Origin: Roseovarius sp.
Lineage (GTDB): Bacteria; Pseudomonadota; Alphaproteobacteria; Rhodobacterales; Rhodobacteraceae
Assembly (NCBI RefSeq): GCF_027019125.1
Contig: NZ_JALUXE010000007.1
Coordinates: forward strand, 1-62,031
Length of the DNA stretch: 62,031 nucleotides
Direction: 5' to 3'
The notes beneath the pieces are model-generated. The model saw only the letters and a list, made by a program, of their open reading frames with translations. It did no database searches and was not told where the DNA came from. Shown piece after piece: positions 39,513-48,916 of this stretch; within the stretch, counting starts at the first letter, position 1; every line of letters starts with the position of its first letter. Made by a program: the position numbers and the translations under genes.

Positions 39513-40382
39513 TTAGACCCGCCTTTGGCGCGAGAGTTGCACCGCCAGAATCCCGCCCATGATCACCAGCACGCCGATGAGGTCGCCCAGTCGCAGCGCC
39601 TCATTGAGCAGCACGGCAGCAATGGCCACGCCAAAGAACGGGTTAAGGAAATGGAAGGTGGCGGCGCGCGTCGCGCCGATACGCTCGACGAGCAGAAACC
39701 AGACCAGCGTCGCGGCGAGGCCGGGCACGAGCGTGGTATAGAGAAACGCCACGACAAGCCGCGCGCTCCATGCGATCTCGAGAGTTTCGGTGGCAAGGCC
39801 GATGCTGCCCACGATGACGGACCCCACCATCATTTGCAGACCCACCACCATAAGGAAATTGCCGCCCGAGGCCGCGCCGCGCACCGCGAGGGTGGCAAAG
39901 GCCAAGGCAAACACCGCGATCACGCAAAGAGCCACACCATAGAGGTCCATCCCCCCCTGAAGTCGCGCGCCCATGATGATCACCACCCCGCCAAGCCCGG
40001 CAAAAAGGCCGAGGATGCCGATCTTGCCCAGCCTCTCGCCCAGAAAGGCCCAGCTGAAAAACCCGACGATCAGTGGCATGGTCGAGGCGATAATGGCCGC
40101 GAGCGATGCCTCGATCGTCTGCATCGCCACGAAATTCAGCCCCAGATAGAGCGCGTTCTGGCAAATGCCGAAAATGATCGTCGCGCGCCATTGCGCGCGT
40201 GTCAGCCGCCAGCTCTGGCCCAGCATCAGCGCGATGGCGATGCCGATCAGCCCCGAGATCAAGAACCGCAGGCCAAGCGCACTCAGCGGTGGGGCGGCAG
40301 AAACGATGATCCGTGCCGAGGTAAAGGCCGAGGACCACATGAGCGCAAAGCCCAGCCCCATGAGGATTGCCCGGATGTCCAT
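39513..40382 (-). CDS. EamA/DMT-family transporter
   Basis: 289 aa with ten predicted membrane helices in two repeats; MGLGFALMWSSAFTSARIIV at the first helix, LGLRFLISGLIG, SLAAIIASTMPLIVGFFSW and the final FFGVAIAAVLLNEALRLGDL are typical of EamA carriers (RhtA-like). Start 40382 (MDIRAILMGLG) is taken; an upstream in-frame ATG at 40424 adds an Arg-rich stretch that does not look like the family. Substrate unknown. Confidence 0.85.
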   Translation of the reverse strand: MDIRAILMGLGFALMWSSAFTSARIIVSAAPPLSALGLRFLISGLIGIAIALMLGQSWRLTRAQWRATIIFGICQNALYLGLNFVAMQTIEASLAAIIASTMPLIVGFFSWAFLGERLGKIGILGLFAGLGGVVIIMGARLQGGMDLYGVALCVIAVFALAFATLAVRGAASGGNFLMVVGLQMMVGSVIVGSIGLATETLEIAWSARLVVAFLYTTLVPGLAATLVWFLLVERIGATRAATFHFLNPFFGVAIAAVLLNEALRLGDLIGVLVIMGGILAVQLSRQRRV

Positions 40383-40465
40383 ATCTTGCCTGTCCCGTCT
40401 GCTGCGCCTGTTTGGCGCGACCATTCAGGAATTGCCGGCGGGGTTCAAGAGGCGATGCGGGAGGA

Positions 40466-41122
40466 TTACCGGATCGGATCAAAGAGCGCGTCGCGCATGG
40501 CGCAGTCGCGCACCACATCGACACCGCACGGCACCGGGGTCAGATCGCGCGAAAGACAGAGCCGCGCCTCTTGGATGCGTCCCTGGCGACAGGTGATCGT
40601 CAGCATGTCTGGCTCCAACCCCGGATTGGCCTTGAGAAATGCCTCTTCGACCACCTTGGCGGGCAGTTTCACTGGTTTCGTGAGCTTGCGAAATACCTCT
40701 GGCCGGGTGACACGGTCAAATGCCGTGCGCGACAGCGCGAAATAGTCGGCGGCACTCAACCCCGAGCAAGAGCCGTGTTTCTTCCATTGATACCAGGCGA
40801 GGCCCGCGCTTCCCATCACATCCTCCATCGCGCGGGTCATCGCGCGGGTGGGGGGCGCATGCGCGCTCTGGCAATGTTCTGGCCAGCCACGATGATACTG
40901 CGGCCACAGCCCATGCAGAACCCAACCGGTATCGGCGGCATCCTCGCATTGCGCAGCGTCCCGCGCATCGCCCTCAAGCGCGCACCAGGTGGGCGACCAA
41001 CTGAGGCTGAGCACGTAGTAATCGAAGACGCCCGACCGGTGTGATTGCGCGGCAGCGGACAGGGGCAACAGGAAAAGGCATAGAAACAAGGCAACGGGCA
41101 CACGCATTCTTAGGTCTTTCAT
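40466..41122 (-). CDS. Ribonuclease T2 family protein
   Basis: About 218 aa, secreted RNase of the T2 family (like RNase I): cuts RNA via 2',3'-cyclic phosphates. Active-site blocks CAS I (WVLHGLWPQY) and CAS II (QWKKHGSCS) are intact with their histidines, and cysteines fit the family disulfides. A signal peptide follows either of two in-frame ATGs (41122 MKDLRMRVPVALF or 41107 MRVPVALFLCLFLL); the first is given, the second is nearly as likely. Confidence 0.87.
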   Translation of the reverse strand: MKDLRMRVPVALFLCLFLLPLSAAAQSHRSGVFDYYVLSLSWSPTWCALEGDARDAAQCEDAADTGWVLHGLWPQYHRGWPEHCQSAHAPPTRAMTRAMEDVMGSAGLAWYQWKKHGSCSGLSAADYFALSRTAFDRVTRPEVFRKLTKPVKLPAKVVEEAFLKANPGLEPDMLTITCRQGRIQEARLCLSRDLTPVPCGVDVVRDCAMRDALFDPIR

Positions 41123-41238
41123 TTTATCGGCAAGGCCAGTATAAGGCCGCCAAGTTCCCCTACAATGGAAACCCGTTCCGGCCCGCCGGAACCGCCTTTC
41201 AGGCGCCGGGGAAGTTTTGGGTAAAGGAGACCTGAGAG

Positions 41239-42006
41239 ATGTCAAAGCCGATCATGGCCAAGGCCACCGCCGTCTGGCTCGTGGACAATACGACGATCAG
41301 TTTCAAACAGATCGCCGATTTCTGTGGCATGCACGAATTGGAAGTGCAGGGGATCGCTGATGGCGATGTGGCGGCAGGTGTCAAAGGGTTTGACCCGATC
41401 GCCAACAACCAGCTCACGCAGGAAGAGATCGACCGCGCGCAGTCGAATCCTCTGCACAAGCTCAAGCTCAAGTTCAATGCCGCCGCCCAAGGCGAAGAGA
41501 CCCGTCGCGGTCCGCGATACACGCCGCTGTCGAAGCGCCAGGACCGCCCGGCCTCGATCCTGTGGCTGGTCAAGTTCCATCCCGAACTGGCCGACAGTCA
41601 GATTGCACGCCTTGTGGGCACGACCAAGCCGACCATTCAGGCGATTCGCGAGCGCACCCATTGGAACATCGCCAGCATCCAGCCGATCGACCCCGTCGCC
41701 CTTGGCCTGTGCAAACAGTCCGAACTGGATGCCGCCGTCCAGAAGGCCGCGGCGAAAAAGGCCAAGGAGGGGGCTGCGCTGACCGATGACGAACGTCGCA
41801 AGCTCTTGAGCACGGAACAAAGCCTTGAGGCGGATCTTGAGCCGCGCATGCCGACGGCGTTGGAAGGGTTGGAGAATTTCACCCTTGGCCAGGATTACCA
41901 CCCGGAAGAGCGCGAGAAGAAATACGACGCGGACAGCTTCTTCAACCTGCCGGCCTCGGATGACGATGATGAGGACGAAGAGGACGACGGTCGCCGTCGA
42001 CGTTGA
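41239..42006 (+). CDS. trcR: TrcR/DUF1013 cell-cycle-type transcriptional regulator
   Basis: 255 aa, alphaproteobacterial DUF1013 family. An N-terminal part (AVWLVDNTTISFKQIADFCG) resembles a helix-turn-helix, followed by DRPASILWLVKFHPELADSQ and IARLVGTTKPTIQAIRERTH, a second HTH-like segment. The C-terminus is very acidic (DDDDEDEEDD then RRRR). The family is essential or important in many alphaproteobacteria and is named for cell-cycle transcription control; the exact targets are not visible. It starts after GGAGACC and is a single gene. Confidence 0.85.
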   Translation: MSKPIMAKATAVWLVDNTTISFKQIADFCGMHELEVQGIADGDVAAGVKGFDPIANNQLTQEEIDRAQSNPLHKLKLKFNAAAQGEETRRGPRYTPLSKRQDRPASILWLVKFHPELADSQIARLVGTTKPTIQAIRERTHWNIASIQPIDPVALGLCKQSELDAAVQKAAAKKAKEGAALTDDERRKLLSTEQSLEADLEPRMPTALEGLENFTLGQDYHPEEREKKYDADSFFNLPASDDDDEDEEDDGRRRR

Positions 42007-42075
42007 GCCCGAGTTTTGCACAGATACGCGAATGGCCCGTGAGGAAACTCCGGGCCATTTTCATGTGAACGGCGG

Positions 42076-42432
42076 TCAGGCTGCGGCTATCAAGCTGGCG
42101 GCAAGGCCGAGGACATAGCTGGTGGCCTCTGTCAGAATGTTCATGACCGAGGCCCGGAATTCCGGGAGGACGAGTGCCCCGAGAAAGCCGATATGCAGCA
42201 CCGCAATGGCATTGAGCGAGGTGCGAAACGGTTCCTTGCGCGTCTTGTGGCGGAAAATGCCTTGGCCGGTCTTGGCCCCGAGGGAGCCGCCGATCAGGCA
42301 GAGTGTCAACAACGTGCTCTCTGGCACGCGCCAGCGCCGCTCGATGGCACATCGCTTGTCCCACCAGAACAGCCCGAGCGTGAGGGCGTTGAGGCCTAGA
42401 AGATAGAAAAAGGTCAGAGCAAGCGGGGACAT
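42076..42432 (-). CDS. DUF1294 membrane protein
   Basis: 118 aa with three to four membrane segments. DUF1294 marks: FYLLGLNALTLGLFWWDKRC, RRWRVPESTLLTLCLIGGS, GAKTGQGIFRHKTRKEPFR. Start 42432 (MSPLALTFFYLLG) is the first with a sensible membrane N-terminus; an in-frame ATG at 42486 is less likely. Function unknown. Downstream neighbour of recR on the same strand, 50 bases away. Confidence 0.8.
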   Translation of the reverse strand: MSPLALTFFYLLGLNALTLGLFWWDKRCAIERRWRVPESTLLTLCLIGGSLGAKTGQGIFRHKTRKEPFRTSLNAIAVLHIGFLGALVLPEFRASVMNILTEATSYVLGLAASLIAAA

Positions 42433-42482
42433 GGCTATAGAAATCGGTCCATCTAGACGGGGTGACAAACAGGAGTGGCGTG

Positions 42483-43076
42483 TCACAGACGTTTGCGGGC
42501 AGAGAGCGCCGCGCTGATCGTGCCATCGTCGAGATAGTCCAACTCGCCGCCAATGGGAACACCCTGCGCGAGCGATGTGAGCGTGACTTTGCCGTCAAGC
42601 TGATCCGCGATGTAATGCGCGGTGGTCTGCCCTTCGATCGTGGCATTGAGGGCCAGAATCACCTCGGTGATTTCCTCTGCCTCGACCCGCGCCATAAGGG
42701 CCGGAATGCGCAAAACCTCGGGGCCGATCTGATCCATCGCCGAGAGTGTGCCGCCCAGCACATGATACCGCCCTTTGAAGGCCTGTCCGCGTTCCATCGC
42801 CCAGAGATCGGCCACATCCTCGACCACGCAGATCTGGCCGTTCGCGCGTTTGCTATTGGCGCAGATGTCGCAAATCTCGGTGGTGCCGATATTGCCGCAG
42901 GTAACACATTCCCGGGCCGTATCCGCGACGGTCTGCATCAGGCGCGCCAAAGGAGAGAGCAACAACGCGCGCTTGCGGATCATGTGCAACACCGCTCGGC
43001 GGGCCGAGCGGGGGCCAAGCCCCGGCAAGCGGGCCATCATCTCGATGAGGGCGTCGATATCGCGGGTGCTGCTCAA
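42483..43076 (-). CDS. recR: Recombination mediator RecR
   Basis: 197 aa. With RecF/RecO it loads RecA on gapped DNA. Helix-hairpin-helix ([18 protein letters not shown]), the C4 zinc finger ([16 protein letters not shown]), and the Toprim domain with E in [14 protein letters not shown] and [16 protein letters not shown] are intact. Third gene of the conserved dnaX-ybaB-recR block, 65 bases after ybaB. Confidence 0.97.
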   Translation of the reverse strand: MSSTRDIDALIEMMARLPGLGPRSARRAVLHMIRKRALLLSPLARLMQTVADTARECVTCGNIGTTEICDICANSKRANGQICVVEDVADLWAMERGQAFKGRYHVLGGTLSAMDQIGPEVLRIPALMARVEAEEITEVILALNATIEGQTTAHYIADQLDGKVTLTSLAQGVPIGGELDYLDDGTISAALSARKRL

Positions 43077-43112
43077 TCTCTGGCTCCGCTCGGGGCAGGC
43101 GTTGGTGGTTTC

Positions 43113-43134
43113 GAGTATTTAGACCATAAAGAAG
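43113..43134 (+). repeat. GAGTATTT intergenic motif, copy between ybaB and recR
   Basis: GAGTATTTAGACCATAAAGAAG lies in the 65-base gap between recR and ybaB, on the strand opposite to those genes. It matches the copies at 53597-53620 and 55255-55272. I recall similar words being very frequent downstream of genes in Rhodobacterales. Function unknown. Confidence 0.6.
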
Positions 43135-43141
43135 CGGCTTC

Positions 43142-43486
43142 TCAGAAGGGCAGCTTCATGTCTTTGGGCAGGCCCATGCCTTCGGTGATCTTGCCCATTT
43201 CCTCTTGGGCGCGGGCCGATGCCTTGGCCTGTGCGTCCTTGATCGCGGCAAGGATCAGATCCTCGACGACCTCCTTGTCGTCGGAGTTGAAGATAGAGGG
43301 GTCAATGTCGAGCGCCTTGAGCTCTCCCTTGGCAGAGCAGGTCGCCTTCACGAGGCCCGCCCCGGATTCACCCGTCACCATGATCGTGTGCATTTCTTCC
43401 TGCAAAGCGGCCATCTTCTTTTGCATTTCCTGCGCGGCCTTCATCATTTTGGCCATGTCGCCCATCTGGCCCAAACCTTTGAACAT
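43142..43486 (-). CDS. YbaB/EbfC nucleoid-associated protein
   Basis: 114 aa, small DNA-binding protein of the YbaB family that organises the nucleoid as a dimer. MFKGLGQMGDMAKMMKAAQEMQ, the GLVKATCSAKGELKALDIDP core and DLILAAIKDAQAKA are typical. Start 43486 follows GGAGATCAC (weak) and matches the family N-terminus. Between dnaX and recR as in most bacteria. Confidence 0.94.
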   Translation of the reverse strand: MFKGLGQMGDMAKMMKAAQEMQKKMAALQEEMHTIMVTGESGAGLVKATCSAKGELKALDIDPSIFNSDDKEVVEDLILAAIKDAQAKASARAQEEMGKITEGMGLPKDMKLPF

Positions 43487-43590
43487 GCTGTGATCTCCTG
43501 TGGTTTTGGCCCTCGGATCGGGCCATGCAATGTGGTTGCCGTCTTTAAACATATCCGGGTTGGAATGGCGACAGGCAAGAGCGGCGCGGT

Positions 43591-45363
43591 TCAGTCCTCT
43601 TCAAACGGATCCCATTCATCCTCAACCTCGGGCAGGGCCTCGGTCTCGGCATGGGTGGCGATGTCCTGGGCCGTTTTGACACGGGCGATCTTGGCGCGCG
43701 GAAAGGCCGCGAATACTGCCTGCACCAGCGGATGCTGTCTGGCCTCGGTCTCGGCCGCATCCTCGGCGGCGTGGCGCGCCTCGAGAATGGTGGGCGCGGT
43801 GGCCGAATTCACGAGCGTTACGGCCCAGCGATTTCCGGTCCAGCGTTGCAGTGCACCACCCAGACGCTGCGCCAGATCACCGGGGGCATCCGGTGTGGGG
43901 GTGAATTCGATCCGGCCAGGGCGGTAATTGGCAAGGCGGACACAGCCCTCGACCTCGAGCAGGAGCTTCACGTCGCGATTGGCGCGGATGAGCTCCAGCA
44001 CATGCTCGAAGGTGGGGTAGCGCGCCAGTGCCTCTTCCGGGTCCTGGGCCAAAAGGGGTGATGCGCCGCCCTGTGACACGGGACCGGTCGGGCCGGAATG
44101 GGTGAGCGTGTAGCTTTGGCCTTGGGCGCGGGTGGTCTGGTTCGAAGCAGTTTGAGGGCGTGCGCCCCCGCCTCCGCCCCCGCCGGGGCCGGTGGGGGGC
44201 GCGTCCTGCAGGCGACGCACGAGATCCTCGGGGGCGGGCAGGTCGGCCACATGGGTAAGGCGGATCACCGCCATTTCGGCAGCCATCATCGCATTGGGCG
44301 ACTGCCCGACCTCATCCAGCGCCTTGAGCAGCATTTGCCACATCCGGGTGAGAACGCGCATCGGCAGCGATGCGGCCATGTCGAGCCCGCGCGCGCGCTC
44401 GTCCGGGCCGATGGTGGGATCGTTGGCCGCGTCAGGCGTGATCTTTACTACGGAAATCCAATGGGTTATCTCAGCCAGATCGCGCAGTACCGCCAGCGGG
44501 TCGGCGCCTTCGGCATATTGCGCGCTGAGCTCCGAGAGCGCGCCAGCCGCATCGCCCCGCATGATCATGTCGAAGAGGTCGAGCACCCGGCCACGGTCCG
44601 CGAGCCCGAGCATGGCGCGCACCTGATCCGCCGTGGTTTCGCCCGCACCATGGGAAATCGCCTGATCCAGCAGAGAGGTCGCATCGCGGGCAGAGCCCTC
44701 TGCCGCGCGGGTGATGAGGGCCAGCGCGTCATCAGTGATTTGCGCGCTTTCCCGGTCGGCGATGCGGCGCAGGAGGGCGATCATCACCTCGGGTTCGATC
44801 CGGCGCAGGTCAAAGCGTTGGCAGCGCGACAGCACCGTCACCGGCACCTTGCGGATTTCGGTGGTGGCGAAAATGAACTTTACATGCGCGGGCGGCTCTT
44901 CCAGCGTCTTGAGCAAGGCGTTGAAGGCATTGACCGAGAGCATATGCACTTCGTCGATGATATAGATCTTGTAACGTGCTGAAGCTGCACGATAATTCAC
45001 GCTCTCGATGATCTCGCGGATGTCGCCCACGCCGGTGCGGGAGGCCGCGTCCATCTCCATCACATCGACATGCCGGCCCTCCATGATGGCGCGACAATGT
45101 TCGCACTGGCCACATGGCTCGGTCGTGGGGCCACCCTGCCCATCGGGGCCGATACAGTTCATGCCCTTGGCGATGATACGCGCCGTCGTGGTTTTGCCGG
45201 TGCCACGAATCCCAGTCATTATAAAGGCTTGCGCGATGCGGTCGGCCTGAAATGCGTTCTTGAGGGTGCGCACCATCGCGTCTTGCCCGACCAGATCGGC
45301 AAAGGTTTCGGGCCGGTATTTCCGCGCGAGAACCTGATAGCCGGGGGTTGGGGTGTCGGACAT
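43591..45363 (-). CDS. dnaX: DNA polymerase III subunits gamma/tau
   Basis: 590 aa clamp-loader subunit. AAA+ domain with Walker A GIRGTGKTT, the zinc cysteines (CGQCEHC), DEVHMLS Walker B and SRCQRFD sensor region; then lid and collar domains, a Gly/Pro-rich linker with eight glycines in a row (about residue 395), and the C-terminal tau-like part ending in acidic EVEDEWDPFEED. No A-AAA-AAG slippery site is seen, so a short gamma form by frameshift is not predicted here. First gene of the block with ybaB and recR. Confidence 0.97.
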   Translation of the reverse strand: MSDTPTPGYQVLARKYRPETFADLVGQDAMVRTLKNAFQADRIAQAFIMTGIRGTGKTTTARIIAKGMNCIGPDGQGGPTTEPCGQCEHCRAIMEGRHVDVMEMDAASRTGVGDIREIIESVNYRAASARYKIYIIDEVHMLSVNAFNALLKTLEEPPAHVKFIFATTEIRKVPVTVLSRCQRFDLRRIEPEVMIALLRRIADRESAQITDDALALITRAAEGSARDATSLLDQAISHGAGETTADQVRAMLGLADRGRVLDLFDMIMRGDAAGALSELSAQYAEGADPLAVLRDLAEITHWISVVKITPDAANDPTIGPDERARGLDMAASLPMRVLTRMWQMLLKALDEVGQSPNAMMAAEMAVIRLTHVADLPAPEDLVRRLQDAPPTGPGGGGGGGARPQTASNQTTRAQGQSYTLTHSGPTGPVSQGGASPLLAQDPEEALARYPTFEHVLELIRANRDVKLLLEVEGCVRLANYRPGRIEFTPTPDAPGDLAQRLGGALQRWTGNRWAVTLVNSATAPTILEARHAAEDAAETEARQHPLVQAVFAAFPRAKIARVKTAQDIATHAETEALPEVEDEWDPFEED

Positions 45364-45496
45364 GGAGCGCCTTTGCGGGATTCGGATACGCGAGTAACGT
45401 AAGGCGGGGGGGCGGAGGCGTCCACCTTGCTTTTTGCGGGCGATATGACAAAGCTGAAGGCAGGCAGAGGAAAATTGCGATCAAGGTGTTGGCTGC

Positions 45497-45985
45497 GTGA
45501 GTGATTTCATCATCTACGCCCTGCGGGTTGGCGGGGGCACTCTGGCACTGGCCCCCCTGCCGGGGGCGGCGGGGGATTATGCCGCCGACCTCGCGCATAT
45601 CCGCGACTGGAAGCCAGCAATGGTGGTATCCTTGACCACGCCCACCGAGATGTTGAGTGCGGGGGCCGAGACCCTGGGCAATGACGTGCAGGAGGCGGGA
45701 ACGCGATGGGTGGCGTTTCCGATCCCGGATTTCGACGTGCCGGACCCTAGCCAGATCGAGGCGTGGAGTAAGGCCAGTCACGATATTTCCCGCGCTCTGG
45801 CCGGGGGCGGGCGGGTTCTTGTGCACTGTCGGGGGGGCTGCGGACGGTCGGGAATGGTGGCGCTGCGCTTGATGATCGCGCAGGGTGAGGAGCCTGAGGC
45901 GGCGCTGGAGCGCCTGCGCCATATCCGGCCCTGCGCGGTGGAGACCGAGGCGCAATTGCGCTGGGCGCGGCAGGGGTTTGGCTGA
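45497..45985 (+). CDS. Dual-specificity/tyrosine protein phosphatase-like protein
   Basis: 162 aa cytoplasmic protein with the CX5R phosphatase loop HC-R-G-G-C-G-R-SG (VHCRGGCGRSGMVALR) near residues 112-122 and an upstream Asp-containing IPDFDVPDPS that could be the general acid. Fold is that of cysteine phosphatases. The start is GTG 45497; no ATG lies suitably upstream. It is divergent from dnaX. Substrate unknown. Confidence 0.83.
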   Translation: MSDFIIYALRVGGGTLALAPLPGAAGDYAADLAHIRDWKPAMVVSLTTPTEMLSAGAETLGNDVQEAGTRWVAFPIPDFDVPDPSQIEAWSKASHDISRALAGGGRVLVHCRGGCGRSGMVALRLMIAQGEEPEAALERLRHIRPCAVETEAQLRWARQGFG

Positions 45986-46101
45986 GGCGCCAGATTACAA
46001 ACCTTACAAAATCCCGCGAATTTGTGCAGGTCCGGCGCGCCAGGGCACATGTGCAGGCGCCGCGCTTGACAATCGACCGGACGCGCGCGACAGACGCTGG
46101 C

Positions 46102-46479
46102 ATGATGACCGCATTCTTTCAGGTGGCCGTGGGCGGCGCGATCGGGTCTTGCCTGCGCTATGGCGTGGTGCTCTGGGCGCAGCGCTGGGCCGCGCCGGGA
46201 TTCCCGGTGGGGGTGCTGGGGGTCAATATCCTTGGGTCGTTCCTGATGGGGTTGGCGGTCGTGGTGCTGGCACAGCGGGACCTTGGGCAGATGAGCCCGC
46301 TTGTGATGACGGGTCTGCTGGGTGGGTTCACGACGTTTTCGGCGTTCTCGCTCGAGGCCTTCACGCTCTGGGAGCGGGGACAGGCGATGGCGGCCTTGGG
46401 ATATGTCGGCCTGTCGGTGGGATTGTCCATCGGGGCCTTGATTTTGGGCGTCTGGCTGGCGCGGGGGTTTTTCGCATGA
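46102..46479 (+). CDS. crcB: Fluoride channel CrcB/Fluc
   Basis: 125 aa, four-helix membrane protein that lets fluoride out of the cell as a dimer. GGAIGSCLRYGV, GVLGVNILGSFLMG and the diagnostic TGLLGGFTTFSAFSLE are present. Start is ATG 46102 or the next codon 46105. The stop overlaps the pseudouridine synthase start (ATGA). I looked for a fluoride riboswitch in the 116 bases upstream and could not recognise one. Confidence 0.95.
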   Translation: MMTAFFQVAVGGAIGSCLRYGVVLWAQRWAAPGFPVGVLGVNILGSFLMGLAVVVLAQRDLGQMSPLVMTGLLGGFTTFSAFSLEAFTLWERGQAMAALGYVGLSVGLSIGALILGVWLARGFFA

Positions 46480-47519
46480 GCGGTGTGCAGACGCGGGTTG
46501 TTGGGCCGGATGAGGGCGATCAGCGGTTGGATCGGTGGGTCCGGCGGCTGTTTCCGCATGTCGGCCAAGTGCAGATCGAGAAGATGTGCCGCAAGGGCGA
46601 ATTGCGGGTGGATGGCGGCCGGGTGAAACCGGCGACGCGGCTTGAGGTGGGGCAGAGCGTGCGTATCCCGCCACTGCCCGACAGCGACGAGCGGCCGACC
46701 GGAGCGCTGGCGCGGATCAGCCCGGCGGATGCCAAGATGATCCAGTCCTGTGTGATCTACCGCGACGATCACATCATTGCGCTGAACAAGCCGCCGGGTT
46801 TGCCGGTGCAGGGCGGCAGCAAGCAAGCGCGCCATGTCGACGGCCTGGCGGAGGCGCTGCGTTTCGGCGCGGAGGACAAGCCGCGCCTTGTGCATCGGCT
46901 CGACAAGGACACCTCGGGTGTCTTGTTGCTGGCGCGCACCCGCGAGGCGGCCAAGGGGCTGACGGCGGCATTCCGGCATCGCAACACGCGCAAGATCTAC
47001 TGGGCGGCCGTGGCGGGCGTGCCCACGCCGCGCATGGGCACGATCCGCTTTGGCCTGGTCAAAGCGCCCGGCCATGGGGCCAAAGGCGAAGGCGAGAAGA
47101 TGCTCTGCCTGCATCCGCGCGACATTGACGCCACGCCGGGGGCCAAGCCCGCGACGACCGATTACGCGGTGATCGAGGCGGCGGGCGCGCGCACGGCGTG
47201 GATGGCGCTGATCCCCGTGACGGGGCGGACGCATCAATTGCGCGCCCATATGGCCGAGATCGGGCATCCCATCGTCGGCGATGGCAAGTATGGCGGTTCG
47301 GGGCAAGAGAACCTTGGCGATGGCTGGGGTGCGCAGCTGGGCGGTGATGTGAGCCGCAAGCTGCATCTGCATGCCCGGTCGCTCAAGATCGAGCATCCTG
47401 TGACCAAGGCCATCCTGCATGTCACCGCCCCCTTGCCCGAGCATATGGCGCGGACATGGGACCTGTTTCAATGGGTGCCGTCCGAGGCGCCGGAGGACCC
47501 GCTCGAGGATATGGCATGA
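46476..47519 (+). CDS. rluC: RluC/RluD-type rRNA pseudouridine synthase
   Basis: 347 aa. N-terminal S4 RNA-binding domain (QRLDRWVRRLFPHVGQVQIE, residues about 14-75) and an RsuA/RluA catalytic domain with the active Asp in PRLVHRLDKDTSGVLLLART, and TGRTHQLRAHMAEIGHPIVG. It makes pseudouridines in large-subunit rRNA. Start 46476 overlaps the crcB stop; the frame is open further upstream but crosses crcB. The end overlaps the next gene (ATGA). RluC versus RluD cannot be settled by eye. Confidence 0.9.
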   Translation: MSGVQTRVVGPDEGDQRLDRWVRRLFPHVGQVQIEKMCRKGELRVDGGRVKPATRLEVGQSVRIPPLPDSDERPTGALARISPADAKMIQSCVIYRDDHIIALNKPPGLPVQGGSKQARHVDGLAEALRFGAEDKPRLVHRLDKDTSGVLLLARTREAAKGLTAAFRHRNTRKIYWAAVAGVPTPRMGTIRFGLVKAPGHGAKGEGEKMLCLHPRDIDATPGAKPATTDYAVIEAAGARTAWMALIPVTGRTHQLRAHMAEIGHPIVGDGKYGGSGQENLGDGWGAQLGGDVSRKLHLHARSLKIEHPVTKAILHVTAPLPEHMARTWDLFQWVPSEAPEDPLEDMA

Positions 47520-48190
47520 GCCGCCCCTTGCGTCTGGTGATCTTTGATGTCGATGGCACGCTGGTAGATAGCCAAGGGGATATTCTGGCGGCGATGCGGG
47601 CGGCGTTTGACCGGGCCGGGGAGCCCGCGCCGGAGCGCGAGATGATCCTGAGCATTGTCGGTCTGTCGCTCGATGTGGCGGTTGCGCGTCTGGCACCGCA
47701 TCTGCCGGGCGATGTGCAGATGCGCATCGTGGCAGCATATAAGGAGGCGTATATGGGGTTGCGTGCCGCATCCGGCGTCGAGGTGTCGTCTCCGCTTTAC
47801 CCCCATGCGCTCGATACGCTCCGGGCGCTGCATGCGGTGCCCGAGACATTGCTGGGCGTGGCCACGGGCAAATCGGCACGGGGGCTCGACAAGCTGTTGG
47901 ATGGGCATAACCTGCGGTCGTATTTCGTGACGCGGCAGGTGGCGGATCATCACCCCTCGAAACCGCATCCCTCGATGCTGCGGGCCGCGCTGGCGGAAAC
48001 CGGGGTTGCGCCCGAGAATGCGGTGATGGTGGGCGATACGAGTTTCGACATGGAGATGGCGCAGGCGGCGGGGATTGCGGGCATCGGTGTAGCCTGGGGC
48101 TATCACCGGCCCGACGCGCTGGGGGCTGCGCGCGAGATCGTGCAGGATTTCCGGGCGTTGCCCGAGGCGATTGCGCGGGTTTGGGGGTAG
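47516..48190 (+). CDS. HAD-family hydrolase (phosphoglycolate phosphatase-like)
   Basis: 224 aa. Motif I VIFDVDGTLVDSQ with the catalytic Asp, a cap domain of subfamily IA (residues about 18-90), motif II TGKSARGL, and motif III/IV HPSKPHPSML and MVGDTSFDMEMAQAAG. It removes phosphate from a small metabolite. Overlaps the pseudouridine synthase gene by 4 bases; the ATP12 gene begins 3 bases after its stop, so crcB through ATP12 are one transcript. Confidence 0.9.
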   Translation: MSRPLRLVIFDVDGTLVDSQGDILAAMRAAFDRAGEPAPEREMILSIVGLSLDVAVARLAPHLPGDVQMRIVAAYKEAYMGLRAASGVEVSSPLYPHALDTLRALHAVPETLLGVATGKSARGLDKLLDGHNLRSYFVTRQVADHHPSKPHPSMLRAALAETGVAPENAVMVGDTSFDMEMAQAAGIAGIGVAWGYHRPDALGAAREIVQDFRALPEAIARVWG

Positions 48191-48193
48191 GCG

Positions 48194-48916
48194 ATGAGCG
48201 AATGGAAGGCCAAGCGGTTCTGGAAAGAGGCGGGTGTTGTCGAGGAAGAGGGCGGATTTGGCGTGCGGCTGGATGGGCGCGCGGTGCGCACCCCGGCCAA
48301 GGCCGCGCTGATCGTGCCGACGCGCGCCCTGGCCGAGGCGATTGCCGCCGAATGGAACGCGCAGGAGGGCAAGATCGACCCCGGCACCATGCCGTTTACC
48401 CGGTCTGCCAATGCCGCCATCGACAAGGTGGCGCGGCAGAAATCCGAGGTGGCCGAGATGCTCGCGGCCTATGGCGACAGTGATCTGGTCTGTTATCGGG
48501 CAACCGGCCCGGTGGAACTGATCGAAAAACAGGCAGCGGCATGGAATCCGCTCCTTGATTGGACCGAATCGGTCCTGTCTGCGAAGCTACTTGTGGTTGA
48601 GGGTGTGGTGCATGTGCCGCAGGATGCGGCAGCGCTGGCGCGGTTGCGGGCGCATGTTGACGCCTTGGATATATGGGCATTGACCGCATTTCACGATCTT
48701 GTGAGCCTGAGCGGCTCGCTTGTGATCGGCTTTGCCGCGCTGGACGGGTTTTACCCCGTGGAAACGCTCTGGAGCCTTTCGCGGGTCGATGAAACCTGGC
48801 AGGCAGAGCAATGGGGTAGCGATGAAGAGGCCGAAGAGATGGCGGCCAGGAAACAATCTGACTTTATTCACGCCAAGCGGTTTTATGATCTTTCGCGCAA
48901 GGATCGGGCAATCTGA
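48194..48916 (+). CDS. ATP12-family F1-ATPase assembly chaperone
   Basis: 240 aa, alphaproteobacterial homologue of mitochondrial ATP12, which holds the F1 alpha subunit during assembly. WKAKRFWKEAGV, GFGVRLDGRAVRTPAKAALI, AIAAEWNAQ, TRSANAAIDKV, DSDLVCYRA and the late GSLVIGFAALDG region are characteristic. Last gene of the crcB-rlu-HAD run. No atp genes are nearby. Confidence 0.92.
   Translation: MSEWKAKRFWKEAGVVEEEGGFGVRLDGRAVRTPAKAALIVPTRALAEAIAAEWNAQEGKIDPGTMPFTRSANAAIDKVARQKSEVAEMLAAYGDSDLVCYRATGPVELIEKQAAAWNPLLDWTESVLSAKLLVVEGVVHVPQDAAALARLRAHVDALDIWALTAFHDLVSLSGSLVIGFAALDGFYPVETLWSLSRVDETWQAEQWGSDEEAEEMAARKQSDFIHAKRFYDLSRKDRAI

Noticed and set aside
43591..45363. Programmed frameshift in dnaX giving a short gamma subunit.
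   Set aside because: No A-AAA-AAG slippery sequence with a following hairpin was found; the full-length frame is intact.
45986..46101. Fluoride riboswitch before crcB.
   Set aside because: The region does not show the conserved riboswitch core; it is short and crcB has overlapping downstream genes.
45885..46475. N-terminal extension of the pseudouridine synthase frame.
   Set aside because: It crosses crcB and the phosphatase end in another frame and has no start signal; ATG 46476 overlaps the crcB stop and begins the S4 domain.
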